Positions 62,228 to 64,000 of a stretch of DNA of 64,000 nt are shown piece by piece. A program made the position numbers and the translations under genes. The stretch lies in assembly GCF_017305915.1 (NCBI RefSeq), contig NZ_JAFKJN010000012.1, positions 124,001 to 188,000 on the forward strand, in the 5' to 3' direction. The notes under the pieces were generated by a model. That model was not told where the DNA came from, made no database searches, and worked only from the letters and a program-made list of their open reading frames with translations. This stretch comes from Reyranella sp. GTDB taxonomy: Bacteria > Pseudomonadota > Alphaproteobacteria > Reyranellales > Reyranellaceae. Position 1 is the first letter of the stretch. Every line of letters starts with the position of its first letter.

Positions 62228-63187
62228 ATGAAAATCGCGATCGTCCTGTTCAATCTCGGCGGCCCCGATTCGCTGGAGGCCGTGCAGCCGTTCCTGCGCA
62301 ACCTGTTCAGCGATCCGGCGATCATCGGCCTGCCGGCGTGGCTGCGTCTGCCGCTGGCGCGCTTCATCGCGTCCCGGCGCACGCCCAAGGCGCTCGGGAT
62401 CTACCGGCAGATCGGCGGCAGCTCGCCGATCCTGGGCCAGACCGAAGCGCAGGCCAGAGCCCTGGAGGGCGCGCTCGAGGAGACGCTGGGCGGCGAGCAC
62501 GAATGGCGCGGCTATGTCTGCATGCGCTACTGGCATCCGATGACCGAGCGGGTGGTGCAGTCGGTCAAGCGCTTCGCACCCGACCGCATCGTGCTGCTGC
62601 CGCTCTATCCGCAATTCTCGACGACCACGACGGCCTCGTCCTTCGACGCCTGGAAGAAGGCCGCGAGCTTCACCGCGCCGACCGTCGAGATCGAAAGCTA
62701 TCCGACCGAGCCCGGCTTCATCCGCGCCTCGATCGAGCTGGTGAAGCAGGGCCTTGCCGAAGCGGGCGACGGCCCAAAGCGCGTGCTGTTCTCCGCCCAC
62801 GGCCTGCCGGAGAAGGTGATCAAGCGCGGCGATCCCTATCAACGCCAGGTCGAGGAAACCGCCGCGGCGATCGCCGAGCATCTGGACGGCGTCGACTGGT
62901 CTGTCTGCTACCAGAGCAGGGTCGGCCCGCTGAAATGGATTGGGCCGTCGACCGAATCAGAAATTAATCGTGCCGCTTTAGATGGCAGAAACGTAGTGCT
63001 TTACCCCCTGAGCTTCGTGTCGGAGCATTCCGAGACCCTGGTCGAGCTCGACATCGAATACCGGCGTCTGGCTGAAAAAGCTGGCGTGCCCAAATACGTG
63101 CGCGTGCCGACCGTGGGCACGCATCCTCAGTTCATTCACGGGCTGGCGAATCTGGTCCGGGCGGCATTATGGTCTACGACGTCCTGA
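62228..63187 (+). CDS. hemH: ferrochelatase
   Basis: A 319-residue enzyme inserting Fe2+ into protoporphyrin IX. AIVLFNLGGPDSLEAVQPFL at the N-terminus, ILLPLYPQFSTTTT-type stretch (VLLPLYPQFSTTTTASS), the catalytic His in VLFSAHGLPEKVIKRGDPY, and SFVSEHSETLVELDIEY with the metal-path His/Glu residues. An earlier ATG at 62223 runs into a stop after one codon. It overlaps hemJ by 19 bp. Confidence 0.98.
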   Translation: MKIAIVLFNLGGPDSLEAVQPFLRNLFSDPAIIGLPAWLRLPLARFIASRRTPKALGIYRQIGGSSPILGQTEAQARALEGALEETLGGEHEWRGYVCMRYWHPMTERVVQSVKRFAPDRIVLLPLYPQFSTTTTASSFDAWKKAASFTAPTVEIESYPTEPGFIRASIELVKQGLAEAGDGPKRVLFSAHGLPEKVIKRGDPYQRQVEETAAAIAEHLDGVDWSVCYQSRVGPLKWIGPSTESEINRAALDGRNVVLYPLSFVSEHSETLVELDIEYRRLAEKAGVPKYVRVPTVGTHPQFIHGLANLVRAALWSTTS

Positions 63188-63594
63188 AAGCCCTGCACAT
63201 CGTCGCGGCGATCGCGTGGATGGCGGGTCTGCTCTACCTGCCGCGCCTCTACGTCTATCACGCCGATGCGCCGGCCGGCTCGCCGCAGAGCGAGACCTTC
63301 AAGGTCATGGAGCGCCGCCTGCTGCGCGGCATCATGACCCCGGCGATGGTCGCGGTCTGGGTGTTCGGCCTCGCTCTCGCCTGGCGGGGCGACTGGTGGC
63401 ATGCCGGCTGGTGGCAGATGAAATTCTCGCTCGTGGTCGGGCTGACCCTGGTCCATCACCTCTACGCCCGCTGGCGCAAGGACTTTGCCGCGGACCGGAA
63501 TACGCGGCCGGCGCGCTATTATCGCTGGTGGAACGAAGTGCCGACCCTGCTGATGATTGCTATCGTGTTCCTGGCCGTCCTGAAGCCGTTTTGA
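63169..63594 (+). CDS. hemJ: protoporphyrinogen oxidase HemJ
   Basis: A 141-residue membrane enzyme with four helices oxidising protoporphyrinogen IX to protoporphyrin IX, the penultimate step of heme synthesis. Conserved His in KALHIVAAIAWMAGLLYLPR (helix 1) and VVGLTLVHHLYARW (helix 3), and Lys in WWQMKFSLV, match the residues known to be essential in HemJ. It ends MLIAIVFLAVLKPF-like. ATG at 63169 inside the hemH end, so translation is coupled. Confidence 0.95.
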   Translation: MVYDVLKALHIVAAIAWMAGLLYLPRLYVYHADAPAGSPQSETFKVMERRLLRGIMTPAMVAVWVFGLALAWRGDWWHAGWWQMKFSLVVGLTLVHHLYARWRKDFAADRNTRPARYYRWWNEVPTLLMIAIVFLAVLKPF

Positions 63595-63605
63595 GCGGGA
63601 GCGTT

Positions 63606-64000
63606 ATGAGCGATTGGCGTGACGACATTTTCGAGGTCTTCCAGGACCACGACATCAAGCAGGTCTATCACGTGCCGGATGCCGGGCATTCCCGGCTGAT
63701 CGAAGCCTGCCAGCGGTCGAACGCGATCCGCACCCTGGCGCTGACGACCGAAGAGGAAGGCGTCGCCGTCGCCGCCGGTGCGTGGCTCGGCGGCCAGCGC
63801 TCGGCGATGCTGATGCAGAGCTCGGGTGTCGGCAACACCGTCAACATGATGGGCCTCACCAAGACGCTGCGCTTTCCCTTCCTGACGCTGATCACCATGC
63901 GCGGCGAGTACGGCGAGTTCAATTCCTGGCAGTACCCGATGGGACGCGCCACGCCCGCGGTGCTCGAGGCGATGGGCGTGATGCTCTACCCGGTCGACGA
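63606..64000 (+). CDS. thiamine-diphosphate-dependent decarboxylase, N-terminal (PYR-type) part, 3' end outside window
   Basis: About 131 residues visible from ATG 63606. The cofactor-activating Glu region is seen as ALTTEEEGVAVAAGAWLGGQ, then LMQSSGVGNTVNMMGLT and TLITMRGEYGEFNSWQYPMG. This is the pattern of phosphonopyruvate/sulfopyruvate decarboxylase alpha subunits and their relatives. Whether the beta (PP) domain is fused or separate lies beyond the window. It starts 11 bp after hemJ, but a role in heme synthesis is not implied. Confidence 0.85.
   Translation, partial: MSDWRDDIFEVFQDHDIKQVYHVPDAGHSRLIEACQRSNAIRTLALTTEEEGVAVAAGAWLGGQRSAMLMQSSGVGNTVNMMGLTKTLRFPFLTLITMRGEYGEFNSWQYPMGRATPAVLEAMGVMLYPVD

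Overview
The window is high-GC chromosomal DNA from an alphaproteobacterium, most likely Rhodospirillales (a Reyranella-like lineage would fit, but I cannot prove the genus). The evidence is the gene content and order: hrcA divergent from rph-rdgB-hemW, timA-mltA, a DUF3576 lipoprotein before leuS, parB-parA-rsmG-mnmG, ligD with a ku remnant, hemE-hemH-hemJ, HspQ, and a Gram-negative porin. One perfect and one 15/16 parS site inside mnmG and rsmG indicate that this is near the chromosome partition locus. No rRNA, tRNA, CRISPR array or insertion sequence was seen.

Layout. 1-5.9 kb: end of an unusual ABC protein with a cyclic-nucleotide-binding protein and a methyltransferase, a palindromic element, GlsB-type membrane protein, exonuclease III, zinc peptidase, FAH-family hydrolase and an L,D-transpeptidase-like protein. 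5.9-10.8 kb: hrcA, small membrane protein, rph-rdgB-hemW and a solute-binding protein. 10.9-17.9 kb: a GntR/FCD regulator divergent from a seven-gene operon with a BMP-type ABC importer and two isochorismatase-fold amidohydrolases; the first closely resembles biuret hydrolase, so I read it as a ureide (biuret/triuret-like) uptake and hydrolysis operon. 17.9-25.8 kb: hspQ, MBL-fold hydrolase, timA, mltA, lutABC and methyltransferases. 25.8-35.3 kb: porin, DUF3576 lipoprotein, leuS, two inserted genes (TPR/OGT-like glycosyltransferase and SGNH protein) where lptE is usually found, holA. 35.3-41.5 kb: an OmpR-type regulator and a very large multi-PAS hybrid kinase, with a candidate small RNA between them, then a MATE exporter.

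41.6-42.7 kb is a relatively AT-rich accessory patch: a ribbon-helix-helix protein that ends in DDDIPF, the same tip as single-stranded-DNA-binding protein (SSB), followed by about 400 bases that can fold into long helices and end in an intrinsic terminator. 42.8-53.2 kb: parB, parA, rsmG, mnmG, then an insertion (vapBC, a histidine phosphatase, a 36-codon ku remnant and ligD) before mnmE, then a helix-hairpin-helix protein. 53.2-64 kb: sugar-binding-type protein, glnD, small genes, a 5'-truncated fic gene behind a TctC-type binding protein, PPDK regulatory protein, hemE-hemH-hemJ, and the start of a thiamine-diphosphate enzyme.

A recurring theme is dispersed palindromic repeats of at least three families. 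Some sit between genes, some form the last codons of genes, one lies in frame inside ligD, and two supply the Shine-Dalgarno sequence of the next gene. All calls rest on reading the sequence and recalled family knowledge; no database search was run.
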